Assembly: GCA_015061085.1 (NCBI GenBank)
Contig: SUXG01000002.1
Location: 1-64,000, forward strand
Direction of reading: 5' to 3'
From: Bacteroidales bacterium
GTDB lineage: Bacteria > Bacteroidota > Bacteroidia > Bacteroidales > Muribaculaceae
Length of the DNA: 64,000 nt
The translations under genes were made by a program, and so were the position numbers. Under the pieces are notes generated by a model. The model had not been told where the DNA came from, made no database searches, and saw only the letters and a list, made by a program, of their open reading frames with translations. Of this stretch, positions 8,801 to 17,938 are shown one piece after another. Every line of letters begins with the position of its first letter. Positions within the stretch are counted from its first letter, which is position 1.

Positions 8801-10521
8801 AAGCAGTCTTCTTTGTAGAAGTCGCCATCTGCTGCGCGATATTGCCATGTCGTGTCGCCCTTAGGGTTGATTCGGGTGTAAAGAGCAAGAGCTTCAGGAG
8901 TAGGCTCACAATAATAGTCTAATGAAACTGCAGCACCGGCTACGATAGGGTTAGAGTAACCAGGATATGATTCTTTGCCATTGCATTCAGCATAGACTTC
9001 AGCTACATATGCTTCATATTCGCCGTCTTCGAGTGAGTATTCAAGACTAGTCTCAGTGATGTTACGTGCTATGCGTTCTTCATTGAGGTAGACAGAATAT
9101 GTCACTTTGTCGGCTTCGAAGTAACCATTGTTTACACCTGAAGTTACAGCGTCCCAGCTGAGACCATCTGCTGTTAATATGATATTTGTAGGAGTCTTTG
9201 GAGTGTCATGACCTATGTGTATTGGGTAAGCCTTGCGAGTTTTTAGATTGTCAATTGAAGTTATGAATGTTAATGTGTTCAAACCTTCAGGAATGTTACG
9301 AAGTTCGATTTCTTCAGTCGCACCCGGAGTGTAGTCTTCATTCCATGTTTCATCTCCGGCAATCATCAATACCACATTGATCTTTTGACTTTGAGGTATT
9401 GTAGAACCATCGATAGTGGTTGTAGGCACTTGAATTGTGATTGTGCCATAATTGTTTGGTGTGCCCTCAAATGTGTTGCCAATGATTTCTATAAAATTAG
9501 GAGCTGCAGGATTTGCTTCATAAGTAGGAGTCATGAAACTGATGTATTGTTCCATTCTGTTGTAGTCGGCAAGTTTTACAGCAGTTTCTGTAGTAGTATC
9601 GATTTTGTAGAGGTGAGAAGAATTGTCGGCATCATACATGTTTGCCCACAAGAAACCATTTAGTTGAGGAGCATAAATGATTGAACCATAGTTGCGAGTT
9701 ACGGTGTTGTTGTCTTCGAATACAGGTGTGAATTGGGGAGTTTGGTTGCCTGCAGTGTCGATAGTAACAAATTCTCCTTTGAAGTTAATGCCATAGAATG
9801 TTCCCTCATGGTATGTCATAGCACTGCAAATTTGAGATGGATCTATCTCTTTTTGTACGCTAATCACATTTGTAGGGTTTGTCAAAATGATTTTAGCAAA
9901 GGTAATACCTGTAGAGCTTGAATAGTCGTATGAATATCCGTATACGCTATTGTCGTTGTGGTTGTATGCAATATTGATGAATGCACCCAGACAAGTGTCG
10001 TCAAGAGGAATTGTAGTCGGACCTGAAATCAACTGACCTGTCTCGAAGTTGTAAATAGTGTAGTACGACTCTTGGATGTAAATACCCATTTCATCGAAAA
10101 GAGTTGTCAATGTGTGCACTTCGTTGTCATGGTAGAATGCCATTGACGGAGAGTCCCAACTTTTGAATATTGTAGAGTATGTGCCATCTGTGAAGATTTG
10201 GTTGAGTCCTATTTGGTCCCAATCGTAAGTAGGATCTTCATAGTAGTTGAGCCAACCATAGATGTTTGAACCACCTGCAGGTGCAAATATTGGTGCAAGG
10301 TTAGGACTTTTTGCTTGTCTGGAAAGACGAGCGGTAGACTTTACATCTTTGATGGATGAGTTGGTCTTTTGTCGTAGAGGGATTTCAACAGGCGCTTTTA
10401 TACGCTTTGTGGCTTCTGTTGAGCTTGATTTCTGTTTTTGCATAGTTGCATCGTTTGATGCAAATGCGCTGAAAACTGAAACAATCAGAGCCAAATAGAT
10501 TAGTGAAATAGTCTTTCTCAT
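5869..10521 (-). CDS. Large T9SS-exported multidomain adhesin-like protein (cleaved-adhesin / Fn3 domains)
   Basis: 1550 residues. A signal peptide (about 1-22) and a linker rich in basic residues precede a repeat region that may be a beta-propeller (about 80-345: SMAFYHDNEVHTLTT, AMTYHEGTFYGINF). Fn3-like segments then alternate with three choice-of-anchor J/cleaved-adhesin-like domains (about 545-700 with DDWLILPPLKF; 935-1090 with WRVTDLYYDD and EPILKFDTWIS; 1225-1400 with NDWLISPEIKGG and FGLMLDDLAY). A type A T9SS sorting domain closes it (about 1490-1550: GKTIFNKTI, GVYVVNAGKTSIKVIVK). Cleaved-adhesin domains occur in gingipain-type haemagglutinins. No protease domain is visible here, so a binding or adhesive surface role is inferred. 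Flanked by its own terminator and a -7 element. Confidence 0.85.
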   Translation of the reverse strand: MRKTISLIYLALIVSVFSAFASNDATMQKQKSSSTEATKRIKAPVEIPLRQKTNSSIKDVKSTARLSRQAKSPNLAPIFAPAGGSNIYGWLNYYEDPTYDWDQIGLNQIFTDGTYSTIFKSWDSPSMAFYHDNEVHTLTTLFDEMGIYIQESYYTIYNFETGQLISGPTTIPLDDTCLGAFINIAYNHNDNSVYGYSYDYSSSTGITFAKIILTNPTNVISVQKEIDPSQICSAMTYHEGTFYGINFKGEFVTIDTAGNQTPQFTPVFEDNNTVTRNYGSIIYAPQLNGFLWANMYDADNSSHLYKIDTTTETAVKLADYNRMEQYISFMTPTYEANPAAPNFIEIIGNTFEGTPNNYGTITIQVPTTTIDGSTIPQSQKINVVLMIAGDETWNEDYTPGATEEIELRNIPEGLNTLTFITSIDNLKTRKAYPIHIGHDTPKTPTNIILTADGLSWDAVTSGVNNGYFEADKVTYSVYLNEERIARNITETSLEYSLEDGEYEAYVAEVYAECNGKESYPGYSNPIVAGAAVSLDYYCEPTPEALALYTRINPKGDTTWQYRAADGDFYKEDCLELFAYDIYTETYGIDDWLILPPLKFEDGNELYSFSTDLANTLSIAPYTTIDYTVYIGNAPTIESMTTVISSTKGIDNTTFKTYYDKFQIEEAGTYYIGIYAKYDSEVKLPVSLLMRNINVKAENVSLDGPAAVTNAKATPAKKGELSATVEFNMPTTSIDGTPLDTDQAITAYVETEVAYDPVEGKPGEKVSIVVETIQGDNTIKICPFIDKNRGYEIEIPVFTGVDLPGYVENMKLDVSDDNKTMRITWEAPTIGLNGGYVSPTGNTYHCAIPTANGWEIYEEIGTDVFEYEFSKKTGGMEIIQFGILVENAAGQSPAFDICTTVLGKPHTLPMIETYPDGGLEYGPCYSYELDETYNTIWRVTDLYYDDIIQKDFRREDGTGFALACSPRRIENSRKGRFMMPKFSTIDCKEPILKFDTWISPDMPKVEIYAEANGIEAKKVGTLFDENYEGWQVIEIKLPEEFKDKGWVSTYIEITFDKYEQIFFLDNYEYKDNLQNDFEVSSVTGKRHPSIYDDANYEARVTNRGFQTSVAPKGKWQVFKESELIIEQDVDAPNDKQYEEHEVVVYPFTLNANSDQLGDAKVVFSITTPDDNNKNDSGSFDISVERGDAVTVTDLKAESGEDGKSVELTWSEPNADVIVEGFEDCPTFDAKATQLGEFKNIDADGLETYGYNGWWRPNINPATGHGEAASFIVWKAEEANKVAEKAGAAVSYSAYSGDNFAIAFVPFPTEEYVAPAPANDWLISPEIKGGSEVKFAARPLYYAYGPEVLRIMASSTTDDIESFYVVTTLEIGKYSNPNLDPVWEEFSVTLPADAKYFALNYTSQDIFGLMLDDLAYTPYVTDQISGYDIFRNGEKIQSDLNVLSSYTDNEVELGNTYKYNILPVTSTNKGKMSNTAIVVTTSIDNITSSDFAYGTKGAIVIKGFEGKNVTIYTTDGKTIFNKTIDKANTIVKVDAGVYVVNAGKTSIKVIVK

Positions 10522-10554
10522 AAATCCTTATTTAAATTTGTTAATGATTTTTTG

Positions 10555-10562
10555 CAAATTTA
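10555..10562 (-). promoter_or_regulatory. -7 element for the 1550-residue surface protein
   Basis: TAAATTTGC on the minus strand, 34 nt before the ATG at 10521. No good -33 TTTG at 19-21 nt. Confidence 0.45.
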
Positions 10563-10724
10563 GATAAAGGATTTATAAAACGATTTAAACTATTTTAAAT
10601 GTGGCGAATTTGATTGAATTTTGTGATTTTTCGTGACTTCTTAATGTCTTATTTTGTGTGTTTAGTCTGTGAAGCAAAATTGTCGGTGTTTGTATATATT
10701 GTCAGTGGCGAATATGTGTCGATA

Positions 10725-11309
10725 TTAGCCATAGATCATGCGTTTGTATTCTTTCTTGAGGTTGCTAAGATATTGTTGTGTGATACCTAAATATGATGCG
10801 ATGATTTTCATTGGCACTTTTTGGAAAATCTCCGGTCTATTTTTTGCCAAGGATATAAAGCGCTCTCTTGCGTCACCGCTGATTACAGAGTTTTTCTTTT
10901 CGAAGAAGAAGAGTTGACATTGAGCCATGCTCAACACCCAACGAGCAAACTCATGAGATTCTGCAATAAGATTGTCAAAACGTTCTTTTGATTGCTTCAT
11001 TACCACAGAATCGCAACACGCAATGACTTGATAGAATGCCGGCTTGTTGAAATAATACGGATGAAGTGAGTACATCATTGTTCCCGGTAAAGAGAATCCC
11101 CAACAACAATCTTTGGCTCCGCTAAGATATGTGTGGGCCATTATACCCTCTTTTACAATGTAGATATTTGTATCTAATGAACCATCTGCAATCAGGATGT
11201 CGCCTTGATGCAATGTTATTTCCTCCATTGACGAGATAAATTGATCCATAATCTCATCTCGGAGTTGGTAGGAACATTCTTTAGAAAGCAGTTGTTTTAA
11301 TTCTTTCAT
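10725..11309 (-). CDS. Crp/Fnr family transcriptional regulator
   Basis: 194 residues, near the usual size. An N-terminal cyclic-nucleotide-binding-like beta-barrel (about 25-115: ITLHQGDILIADGSLDTNIYIVKEG) is followed by a long dimer helix and a C-terminal winged HTH (about 160-190: VPMKIIASYLGITQQYLSNL). The canonical cAMP phosphate-cassette residues are not evident, as is common for Bacteroidetes members of this family, so the ligand may differ. Transcribed alone from a very good promoter at 11343-11373. Targets cannot be told from sequence. Confidence 0.85.
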   Translation of the reverse strand: MKELKQLLSKECSYQLRDEIMDQFISSMEEITLHQGDILIADGSLDTNIYIVKEGIMAHTYLSGAKDCCWGFSLPGTMMYSLHPYYFNKPAFYQVIACCDSVVMKQSKERFDNLIAESHEFARWVLSMAQCQLFFFEKKNSVISGDARERFISLAKNRPEIFQKVPMKIIASYLGITQQYLSNLKKEYKRMIYG

Positions 11310-11342
11310 TATTTAGGGAAATGGTAAAAACTTATTTAGCCA

Positions 11343-11373
11343 CAAAGGTATAATAATTGTGCTATTTTTCAAA
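11343..11373 (-). promoter_or_regulatory. Bacteroidetes promoter for the Crp-like regulator
   Basis: The minus strand shows TTTG (11373-11370), 19 nt, TACCTTTG (11350-11343): both halves are exact with ideal spacing. About 33 nt to the ATG. Confidence 0.75.
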
Positions 11374-11423
11374 ATTTTTATTTATAATAGTTGTTAATTG
11401 ATAGTTATAATTGTTGGTATTGA

Positions 11424-12908
11424 TTAGTATCTCCTTTTGAAATGTCTCGTTATAAGGCATTCTACATCTTTGAGAATGGGTGATTTTATGAGTCTTAAGC
11501 CAATGTAATATAACGTCAGTCCCACAATAGATTGAAGTATAATCATAGTAATATTGTGGTCGATAAAACTACCGATACACCACATTGCAATGCAACATGC
11601 GATTGTAGTTATAAAGTAGGGCATCATGTCGGTAATAAATGAAGTTTTGTGGTATCCGGTGTTTCGAGAGGCTCTAAATAGAATAAATATATATGTAGCT
11701 GCAGATGCTGCTAATTGTCCCCAAACAAGAGCTTCGACAGATTGCATAAATATGGTGGATATGATAGCCACAAGCGTAAGACCATCTTTGATAAATTCTA
11801 CGATTACTAAGCTTTTTGCATGACCTAACGATAGAAGATAATTATTGTAGAGCGATGTGAGTACAACAAATATTCCTCGCATTAACAATATTTGGAACAA
11901 TATGATTGCAGAGTCCCACTTATTGCCAAAAAGGATATGGAATATCGGTTCTGCCATGACGATTAATCCACACATAAATGGGAAAAGAATGAATGATGTA
12001 AAATTATTCGTTTTTTTTACAATTGATTTAAAACGTTCTCTATCATCTTGATACTGTGATAGAACAGGCACAAATGAGGCTGTGAGGATTTGCGAGATAG
12101 AGGCACTACCCATTTTGCTCCATTTGTCAGCTTGAGTGTAGTTTCCCAAGGCTGCGAGATTGTAGTATGCTCCAATTACAAACGAATAAATATTTAGAAA
12201 GACTGTGTTGAGAAAAGAACTTGTGAAGACTCCCATGCCGACTTTGTAGATTTGCCGAAGAGAATCTATGTGGAATCCTCCATTAGGCTTCCAACCTCCG
12301 ACGACCCATAGCCAAGTGGTTTTGATGCCGGCAAGAATTATTGATTGCCACACCAATGCCCATGCTCCAAATTCGTTTAATGCCATAATTATGCCGACGA
12401 TTCCGGATATAATAAGTCCAAAGAGATTGGATACAGCAATCATTTTTACATTCATGCCTTTCATCAATCTGTTGGTTTGGACGATTGATAATCCATTGAT
12501 GATGAAACACAAAAACATAACCCGTGACAGAGGGATAAGACGAGTGTCTCCTTGGAAAATATCAGCAATCAATGGGGCTGCAAACCATAGTATTATGTAT
12601 ATGATTACGCTGACAATAAGATTAAACCAAAAGACTGTAGAGTAATCTCTATCAGTCGGCTCTTTCTTTTGTAACAATGCGGCACCAAATCCACTATCTA
12701 CAAAAAGTGTGGCAAAGGCTTGAAAGACCAATATAGCTCCGACTAATCCGAAATCGTCTTTAGACAATACATTGGCCAATACAATTCCGGTGATGGCATA
12801 AATAATTTGTGATGAAAACCGGTCGATTGTATTCCATTTGATGGTTCGTGCGGTCTTTTGTCTGAAGGAAGACTCACGATTGTTGTCATTGGAGAAACTG
12901 CTTGTCAT
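11424..12908 (-). CDS. Polysaccharide flippase of the MOP superfamily (PST/Wzx-like)
   Basis: 494 residues with about 12-14 hydrophobic segments. The conserved N-terminus matches lipopolysaccharide biosynthesis flippases (TARTIKWNTIDRFSSQIIYA, VLSKDDFGLVGAILVFQAFA, DSGFGAALLQKK). The family moves lipid-linked oligosaccharide units across the inner membrane. No glycosyltransferase genes are next to it, so the polysaccharide it serves is unknown. Codirectional with the DUF2807 gene 45 bp upstream. Confidence 0.85.
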   Translation of the reverse strand: MTSSFSNDNNRESSFRQKTARTIKWNTIDRFSSQIIYAITGIVLANVLSKDDFGLVGAILVFQAFATLFVDSGFGAALLQKKEPTDRDYSTVFWFNLIVSVIIYIILWFAAPLIADIFQGDTRLIPLSRVMFLCFIINGLSIVQTNRLMKGMNVKMIAVSNLFGLIISGIVGIIMALNEFGAWALVWQSIILAGIKTTWLWVVGGWKPNGGFHIDSLRQIYKVGMGVFTSSFLNTVFLNIYSFVIGAYYNLAALGNYTQADKWSKMGSASISQILTASFVPVLSQYQDDRERFKSIVKKTNNFTSFILFPFMCGLIVMAEPIFHILFGNKWDSAIILFQILLMRGIFVVLTSLYNNYLLSLGHAKSLVIVEFIKDGLTLVAIISTIFMQSVEALVWGQLAASAATYIFILFRASRNTGYHKTSFITDMMPYFITTIACCIAMWCIGSFIDHNITMIILQSIVGLTLYYIGLRLIKSPILKDVECLITRHFKRRY

Positions 12909-12953
12909 TATGTAATTTCTTCGATTAAATCGGGCTTTTTTGTCAATGATAGA

Positions 12954-13649
12954 TTATTTCAGTTGTATGATATTGCCTCCTCCACTTTTCTTTATTGTCG
13001 GGTTACCTTTATAGTAAATTTTAGTGGTGCCGATACCTTTGGTTTGTAGTAGGTCGGTAGGGTGACAACCGATGCTGCCGGTTCCCAAAATTGTGCATAT
13101 TACTTTTTTTGCAATAAGTTCGTCGGCTTGAATAGTGCCAGTCCCAATAGTTTTGATTTTTGCTGTATTGGCACTGCCGTTGGCAACGATTGTGCCATTG
13201 CCGGTAGATAATTGAATTTCGGCAGTTGTTGTTTTCAAATTATCAATGATAATTTTGCCGTTGCCGATAAGTCTTGTTTTGAATAGTGGACAAGGAGAAG
13301 GTGTGTCGATAAACACTGTCTTCTCGGAAGACGATTCAATGCTGTTTAGATAGTCGGAATATACTGTCAGATTAGGAAGATCGTCTTTTCCGGCATACTC
13401 TGTTGCGAGTTCTATTTTAAGAGTACCTTTGTTATTGCTGAAAATGTAGGCATTGGCAAAGGTGCGATCAGCGTCATAGACTGCGTATCCTGCAGAGTCT
13501 GGATTACATCGATATATGACATTGATATTGTTGACTACTTTTAAATGAGTAAAGTCACCAATCTTAATGCGATATGTATTTACGTCTGCAAAACAAGATA
13601 TTGCAGAAATAATAGATAGGATAATTACTGTTGTTAAATTTTTGAACAT
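12954..13649 (-). CDS. Head GIN / DUF2807 domain secreted protein
   Basis: 231 residues: a signal peptide (MFKNLTTVIILSIISAISCFA) then a right-handed beta-helix-like DUF2807 fold with the typical repeated short strands (IQLSTGNGTIVANGSANTA, TIGTGTIQADELIAK, GTGSIGCHPTDLLQ). The family is annotated as a putative auto-transporter adhesin domain, but its function is not established. The start codon lies 16 nt inside the end of dusB, so the two are cotranscribed and probably coupled. Confidence 0.82.
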   Translation of the reverse strand: MFKNLTTVIILSIISAISCFADVNTYRIKIGDFTHLKVVNNINVIYRCNPDSAGYAVYDADRTFANAYIFSNNKGTLKIELATEYAGKDDLPNLTVYSDYLNSIESSSEKTVFIDTPSPCPLFKTRLIGNGKIIIDNLKTTTAEIQLSTGNGTIVANGSANTAKIKTIGTGTIQADELIAKKVICTILGTGSIGCHPTDLLQTKGIGTTKIYYKGNPTIKKSGGGNIIQLK

Positions 13650-14635
13650 ATTTCTTGATTTAAAAATTTTTCTTCGATTTCATCGAGTATTTTTGTCAAT
13701 TCATCTAATGTGTCGGCTCGTAACATTCGTATACGCGTTTCCTTGAAGTTTGATATGCCTTTTAATAACGGAGTAGCAGCGAGATGACGTCGGATATGTA
13801 ATATGCCACGATATTCGTCGATACGATCGATGCTCTCTTGAATCTGTCGTCGTAAGATGTTCATTTTTTCGGTGTCGCTGAGAGGGGTGACTTCGCCGGT
13901 GGTGATATATTGGGCAATCTCTCGAAATATCCATGGTGCGCCGATTGCTCCACGACCCACCATTATGCCATCGACTCCGTATCGATCGAAATAATCATTT
14001 GCTTTTTTAGCAGAAGTGATGTCTCCATTTCCGATGATAGGTATTGTCATGCGAGGGTCTTCTTTGAGTTTCCCGATGAGTGTCCAGTCTGCTTCACCGA
14101 TATACATCTGACTACGTGTTCGTCCGTGTACGGTCAACGCGCTGATACCACAGTCTTGAAGCATTGGCCCGAGGTCGCATATAATTTTGTTTTCGCAGTC
14201 CCATCCAAGACGTGTCTTGACGGTGACAGGTAGATTGACGGCTTTGACCACTTCGCGTGTGATGTGTAAGAGTTTAGGGATGTCGCGTAGCATTCCTGCG
14301 CCAGCGCCTTTGCCTGCTACTTTTTTGACTGGGCAACCGAAGTTGATGTCGATTAGCTCAGGCTTAGCATCTTCTACTATTTTGGCTGCTTCAATCATGG
14401 CTTCGATGTCGCGACCATATATCTGTATGGCGACAGGCCGTTCAACTTCGTTAATTTGAAGTTTTCGTGTTGTAGAGTTGATGTTGCGGATCAAGGCTTC
14501 AGCTGAAACAAATTCTGTATATACCATTTTTGCTCCCATTTCTCTACAAATAAGGCGAAAAGATGGGTCTGTGACATCCTCCATGGGTGCCAGCATTACA
14601 GGCTTTGAGCCAAGTTCGATTGATCCGATTTTCAT
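13634..14635 (-). CDS. dusB: tRNA-dihydrouridine synthase DusB
   Basis: 333 residues, the normal length. FMN-dependent TIM-barrel enzyme that reduces uridine to dihydrouridine in tRNA. Visible motifs: APMEDVTD near the N-terminus, the catalytic-cysteine loop INFGCPVKKVAGKGAGAGML, and the FMN phosphate-binding segments IPIIGNGDI and GVDGIMVGRGAIGAPWIF. A C-terminal helical RNA-binding domain follows (RHLAATPLLKGI). Its end overlaps the DUF2807 gene by 16 nt. A -7 element lies at 14653-14660. Confidence 0.93.
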   Translation of the reverse strand: MKIGSIELGSKPVMLAPMEDVTDPSFRLICREMGAKMVYTEFVSAEALIRNINSTTRKLQINEVERPVAIQIYGRDIEAMIEAAKIVEDAKPELIDINFGCPVKKVAGKGAGAGMLRDIPKLLHITREVVKAVNLPVTVKTRLGWDCENKIICDLGPMLQDCGISALTVHGRTRSQMYIGEADWTLIGKLKEDPRMTIPIIGNGDITSAKKANDYFDRYGVDGIMVGRGAIGAPWIFREIAQYITTGEVTPLSDTEKMNILRRQIQESIDRIDEYRGILHIRRHLAATPLLKGISNFKETRIRMLRADTLDELTKILDEIEEKFLNQEICSKI

Positions 14636-14652
14636 AATTTAAATCTATTATG

Positions 14653-14660
14653 CAAAATTA
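14653..14660 (-). promoter_or_regulatory. -7 element for dusB
   Basis: TAATTTTGC on the minus strand, 18 nt before the dusB ATG; no clear -33 partner at the usual spacing. Confidence 0.45.
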
Positions 14661-14714
14661 ATGATTAATGTTGTGCAATGTGTTTAAAAGAAGTTAAAAG
14701 AAATAAATTGAGTG

Positions 14715-15941
14715 TTACATTATAGTTAGCGTCGAACAATTCTGCGAATGAATCAGTTCGGCGACATCTCTGATTTGTTGAGGAGTGACTTCCATTAGCA
14801 TTCTTGCACTCCACTCGATATCATGGATTTCGTTGTAATAAAGTAGGCTTTTTCCGAGTCCGATAGCTCGTGATTCTTTGTGGTCGGAACTTACGTGTAA
14901 TTGACCAAGGTATTGTCGTCTCGCTCGCTCAAAAATGCTCGGTTTCATCGTATTATTTGCCAATTTATCGAGCTCGCGGTGGATGATTTTTTTGCATTTT
15001 GTAATATTTGACGAATCGCAACCAAAGTATATCTGGAATAGACCACAATTACTCATCAACCCTACTGAAGAATCGACTGTGTAAACGAGACCGTTTCGCT
15101 CTCTTAATTCTTGGTTAAGTCGAGAGTTCATACATGGACCACCGATGTAGTTGTTGAGTAGAAACAAGGCAAATCGGCGATCGTCATATTTGCCGAATAT
15201 GCGTGAGCCGATAATGGTGTGCGCTTGATGTCCGTTGTTATTGATTGTTTTTTCGAAGGGTGCAATTGTCTCCGGAATTTCTCTATTGTTGTATTCGTAT
15301 GGGAATTTAAGATTTCCGAATTGTTTTGTGATTTCTCGCTCTACTCTGTCGAATGGAGTCGGGTCAACACAATATATTGCCATATTTTGAGGAGTATAAA
15401 ATTTATCGATGAAATCGCGACATTTTGAACTGTTCAGACTTTTTACACTTTCTGGAGTGCCTAAAATATTGTGTCCCATAGAGCTCCCTTGATAGATGAA
15501 ATCTTCAAATTTATCAAAGACTGTTTCGCTTGGACTGTCAAGGTAAGAGTTGATTTCATCGATTACGACTTCTCTTTCCTTGTCAAGCTCATGCTCGGGA
15601 AAAGTCGCATTCTTGACCAAGTCTGCGATTAATTCCAGACCTCTTTGGAGATAGCCTTGCGGAGCGACTGTGTAAACCACAGTCTCTTCCTTAGTCGTAT
15701 AGGCATTTAGCTCGCCACCGACACGTTCCATCCGATTGCTGATATGCCAGCTGCTTCGTTGTGAAGTGCCTTTGAAAATGGTGTGTTCTACAAAATGAGC
15801 TAACCCATAGCAGTCAAGATTTTCGTCTCGACTGCCGGCATTGACAGCAATGCCACAATAGGAAACCTTCCCGGATGTGCGGTAGTGTACGCAACGCAAC
15901 CCATTGGGTAAGGTAAATATGTTGTACGTCTGATTTATCAT
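14715..15941 (-). CDS. M16 family zinc metallopeptidase (insulinase-like)
   Basis: 408 residues. The inverted zinc motif HxxEH is present as HFVEH (residues 49-53), with the downstream glutamate in KEREVVIDEIN (about 129). The C-terminal M16_C half carries the substrate-binding signature GGPCMNSRLNQELRERNGL. No signal peptide, so it is probably cytoplasmic, like processing-peptidase-type single-domain M16 proteins. The partner, often an inactive M16 subunit, is not adjacent. Divergent from the DUF6377 gene, with its own promoter at 15968-15998. Confidence 0.9.
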   Translation of the reverse strand: MINQTYNIFTLPNGLRCVHYRTSGKVSYCGIAVNAGSRDENLDCYGLAHFVEHTIFKGTSQRSSWHISNRMERVGGELNAYTTKEETVVYTVAPQGYLQRGLELIADLVKNATFPEHELDKEREVVIDEINSYLDSPSETVFDKFEDFIYQGSSMGHNILGTPESVKSLNSSKCRDFIDKFYTPQNMAIYCVDPTPFDRVEREITKQFGNLKFPYEYNNREIPETIAPFEKTINNNGHQAHTIIGSRIFGKYDDRRFALFLLNNYIGGPCMNSRLNQELRERNGLVYTVDSSVGLMSNCGLFQIYFGCDSSNITKCKKIIHRELDKLANNTMKPSIFERARRQYLGQLHVSSDHKESRAIGLGKSLLYYNEIHDIEWSARMLMEVTPQQIRDVAELIHSQNCSTLTIM

Positions 15942-15967
15942 TTGCTATTGAAAATGTTATTAGAATA

Positions 15968-15998
15968 CAAAGTTAGTGGAATTCGTTTGTATGACAAA
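15968..15998 (-). promoter_or_regulatory. Bacteroidetes promoter for the M16 peptidase
   Basis: Minus strand TTTG (15998-15995), 19 nt, TAACTTTG (15975-15968). Exact consensus in both halves, 27 nt before the ATG. Confidence 0.78.
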
Positions 15999-16190
15999 GA
16001 AAATAAACTTCATTTGTACGATATCATTCAATTTGGGACAATAAAAAGGAATTATTTAAGGTTGTATGTGATCTATATAGAACTGATGATAATGTGTTGA
16101 AATTAGTGCTTTTATGAATTAAGTTGTTGTTTTATGGATTGTATAGTAAATATTAAATTAATATTTTGTGATATTTTGATTGATTGTCAC

Positions 16191-16198
16191 TATCTTTG
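16191..16198 (+). promoter_or_regulatory. -7 element that sets the start of the DUF6377 gene
   Basis: TATCTTTGC, an exact -7 match; a TTTG at 16165-16168 is 22 nt upstream. Transcription would begin near 16203, past an upstream in-frame ATG at 16134, so the gene must start at 16218. Confidence 0.6.
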
Positions 16199-16217
16199 CA
16201 AAAAAAGAAATTTAAAT

Positions 16218-17810
16218 ATGTATCGTATATATTGTGTAATATTTTTTGTTGCATTATTTGTCAATGTTTTTGCCGGAAAGGATGATGTTTCTGATGTGAA
16301 ATTGCCAATATCGGAGTTGAAGATGCTCGACAATTCGTTGCGAGACGCCAGAAGGTATGATAAGGCTAAAATGTTGACCATAGATTCGTTGCAAAAAGTT
16401 TTAAAGAAAGTATCATTAAAGGACTATGTCGCACAGTGGAATTTAAACATGGATATAGGTAATCAGTTTAAAGCATTTAGTGCAGACTCGGCATTGAAGT
16501 ATTATCGTAAATCATACAATATCTCGATGCTTGTAGGAGTAGATTCGCTAAAGAAACTGAGTGAAGTTGCCAGTTTGAATGCTCTTTCTGCAGCCGGTAT
16601 ATTCCCTGAAGCGGTGAATATGTTGGATTCTCTTGAAAAAGAAAGTGCTCAAGAATCGATTAGAATAGAGTTGTTGAAGGCCGGAAGGCAATTGTATTCT
16701 TACATGTTGAGCTATGTCGATAATCATCAACAATTCTATGCAAAGTATAATGAGAAATATAATAAGTATGATGATGAGTTGTTAAAGATATTGCCCAAGG
16801 AGTCGGCGTATTATAAATTTGTCTATGCAGAGCATCTGATTCAAGAGAATAGATATAAAGAAGCAAAACAAATATTGGAAGTATTGATGAAGGAACTGCC
16901 TGATCACACAAATCTTTATGGTATGTGTGCGTATCAGATGGCTGAAGTGTATAGAAATCAAGGAGATGAAACACAGTATGCACGATATTTGGCATTGTCG
17001 GCGATAAGTGATATAAAGGGCAGTGTAAAAGAGACGATGTCGTTGCCAACGTTGGCGCATTGGCTATATGAGCATGGCGATTTGGATCGTGCGTTTAACT
17101 ATATTAATGCCTCATTGCAAGATGCAATGACGGGTAATGCGCGAATGAGGACTGTGACAGTTGCTCGATTTGTGCCGATGATCGATAATGCCTATCGACA
17201 AAAAATCAATTCATCACGAGACGAGTTGATGATATATTTCATTTTGGTCACATTGTTATTGTTGATCTCCGGAGTTTTATTATTTGTGTTGATGCGTCAA
17301 ATGAAGCGTATCAGAGAAGCTCAAAAAAAATTGGCTGCCACAAGTAGGATTCAGGATTCATATATAGGTAACTTCCTTGGACTTTGTTCGTCGTATGCCG
17401 ATAAGTTGGAATCGATGAGTAAACTCGTTAGCAGAAAAATATCAGCCGGGCAGACAGATGAATTGCTGAAATTGATAAAGTCCGGAAAGTTTACAGATGA
17501 TCAGAATGATGATTTTTACAAAATATTTGATAATGCGTTTTTGGATTTGTATCCGGACTTTGTTGATGAAATAAATAAGCTGTTGCGACCTGAAGATCAA
17601 CTTGTCGTCAAAAATGGTCAGGGCCTATCTCCGGAATTGAGAATATATGCCTTTGTCAGACTTGGAGTGGAAGAGAGTACCCGAATTTCTCAGATTCTTC
17701 ATTATTCTGTAAGTACTATTTATGCTTATCGAAATCGAATGAGAAATCGAGCAATAAATAGGGATAATTTTGACTCTGATGTGATGAAAATCGGAAGAAA
17801 TTTTGATTAA
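16218..17810 (+). CDS. DUF6377 protein: TPR sensor, transmembrane helix, LuxR-like HTH
   Basis: 530 residues from the ATG at 16218, chosen because the promoter lies just upstream and the protein then begins with a signal peptide (MYRIYCVIFFVALFVNVFAG). A TPR-like helical region (about 40-330: KQILEVLMKELPDHTNLYG, HGDLDRAFNYINASLQDA) precedes one transmembrane helix (about 338-358). The C-terminal DUF6377 region ends in a helix-turn-helix (LSPELRIYAFVRLGVEE, ILHYSVSTIYAYRNRMRNR). Same general design as the 4053-5621 regulator but with a different output domain. The inferred role is an envelope-sensing membrane-bound regulator. No obvious target operon downstream; the next 0.9 kb is non-coding. 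Confidence 0.85.
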   Translation: MYRIYCVIFFVALFVNVFAGKDDVSDVKLPISELKMLDNSLRDARRYDKAKMLTIDSLQKVLKKVSLKDYVAQWNLNMDIGNQFKAFSADSALKYYRKSYNISMLVGVDSLKKLSEVASLNALSAAGIFPEAVNMLDSLEKESAQESIRIELLKAGRQLYSYMLSYVDNHQQFYAKYNEKYNKYDDELLKILPKESAYYKFVYAEHLIQENRYKEAKQILEVLMKELPDHTNLYGMCAYQMAEVYRNQGDETQYARYLALSAISDIKGSVKETMSLPTLAHWLYEHGDLDRAFNYINASLQDAMTGNARMRTVTVARFVPMIDNAYRQKINSSRDELMIYFILVTLLLLISGVLLFVLMRQMKRIREAQKKLAATSRIQDSYIGNFLGLCSSYADKLESMSKLVSRKISAGQTDELLKLIKSGKFTDDQNDDFYKIFDNAFLDLYPDFVDEINKLLRPEDQLVVKNGQGLSPELRIYAFVRLGVEESTRISQILHYSVSTIYAYRNRMRNRAINRDNFDSDVMKIGRNFD

Positions 17811-17904
17811 TAGTCTGTATTATAAGTTATATTTGTGGATATTTAATCTAATTATAATCTGATGATTAGTAAATATAATACTTATATTTTTATTATAATA
17901 TAGA

Positions 17905-17933
17905 TTGAATTTGAGACGGATGTTGTAATTTTG
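17905..17933 (+). promoter_or_regulatory. Candidate promoter of small RNA copy 1
   Basis: TTG (17905-17907), 18 nt, TAATTTTG (17926-17933), an exact -7 element. No coding gene follows for about 800 bp. Confidence 0.45.
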
Positions 17934-17938
17934 TAATC

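Noticed and set aside
16134-16217. Earlier ATG for the DUF6377 protein
   Set aside because: It would start upstream of the -7 element and bury the signal peptide.
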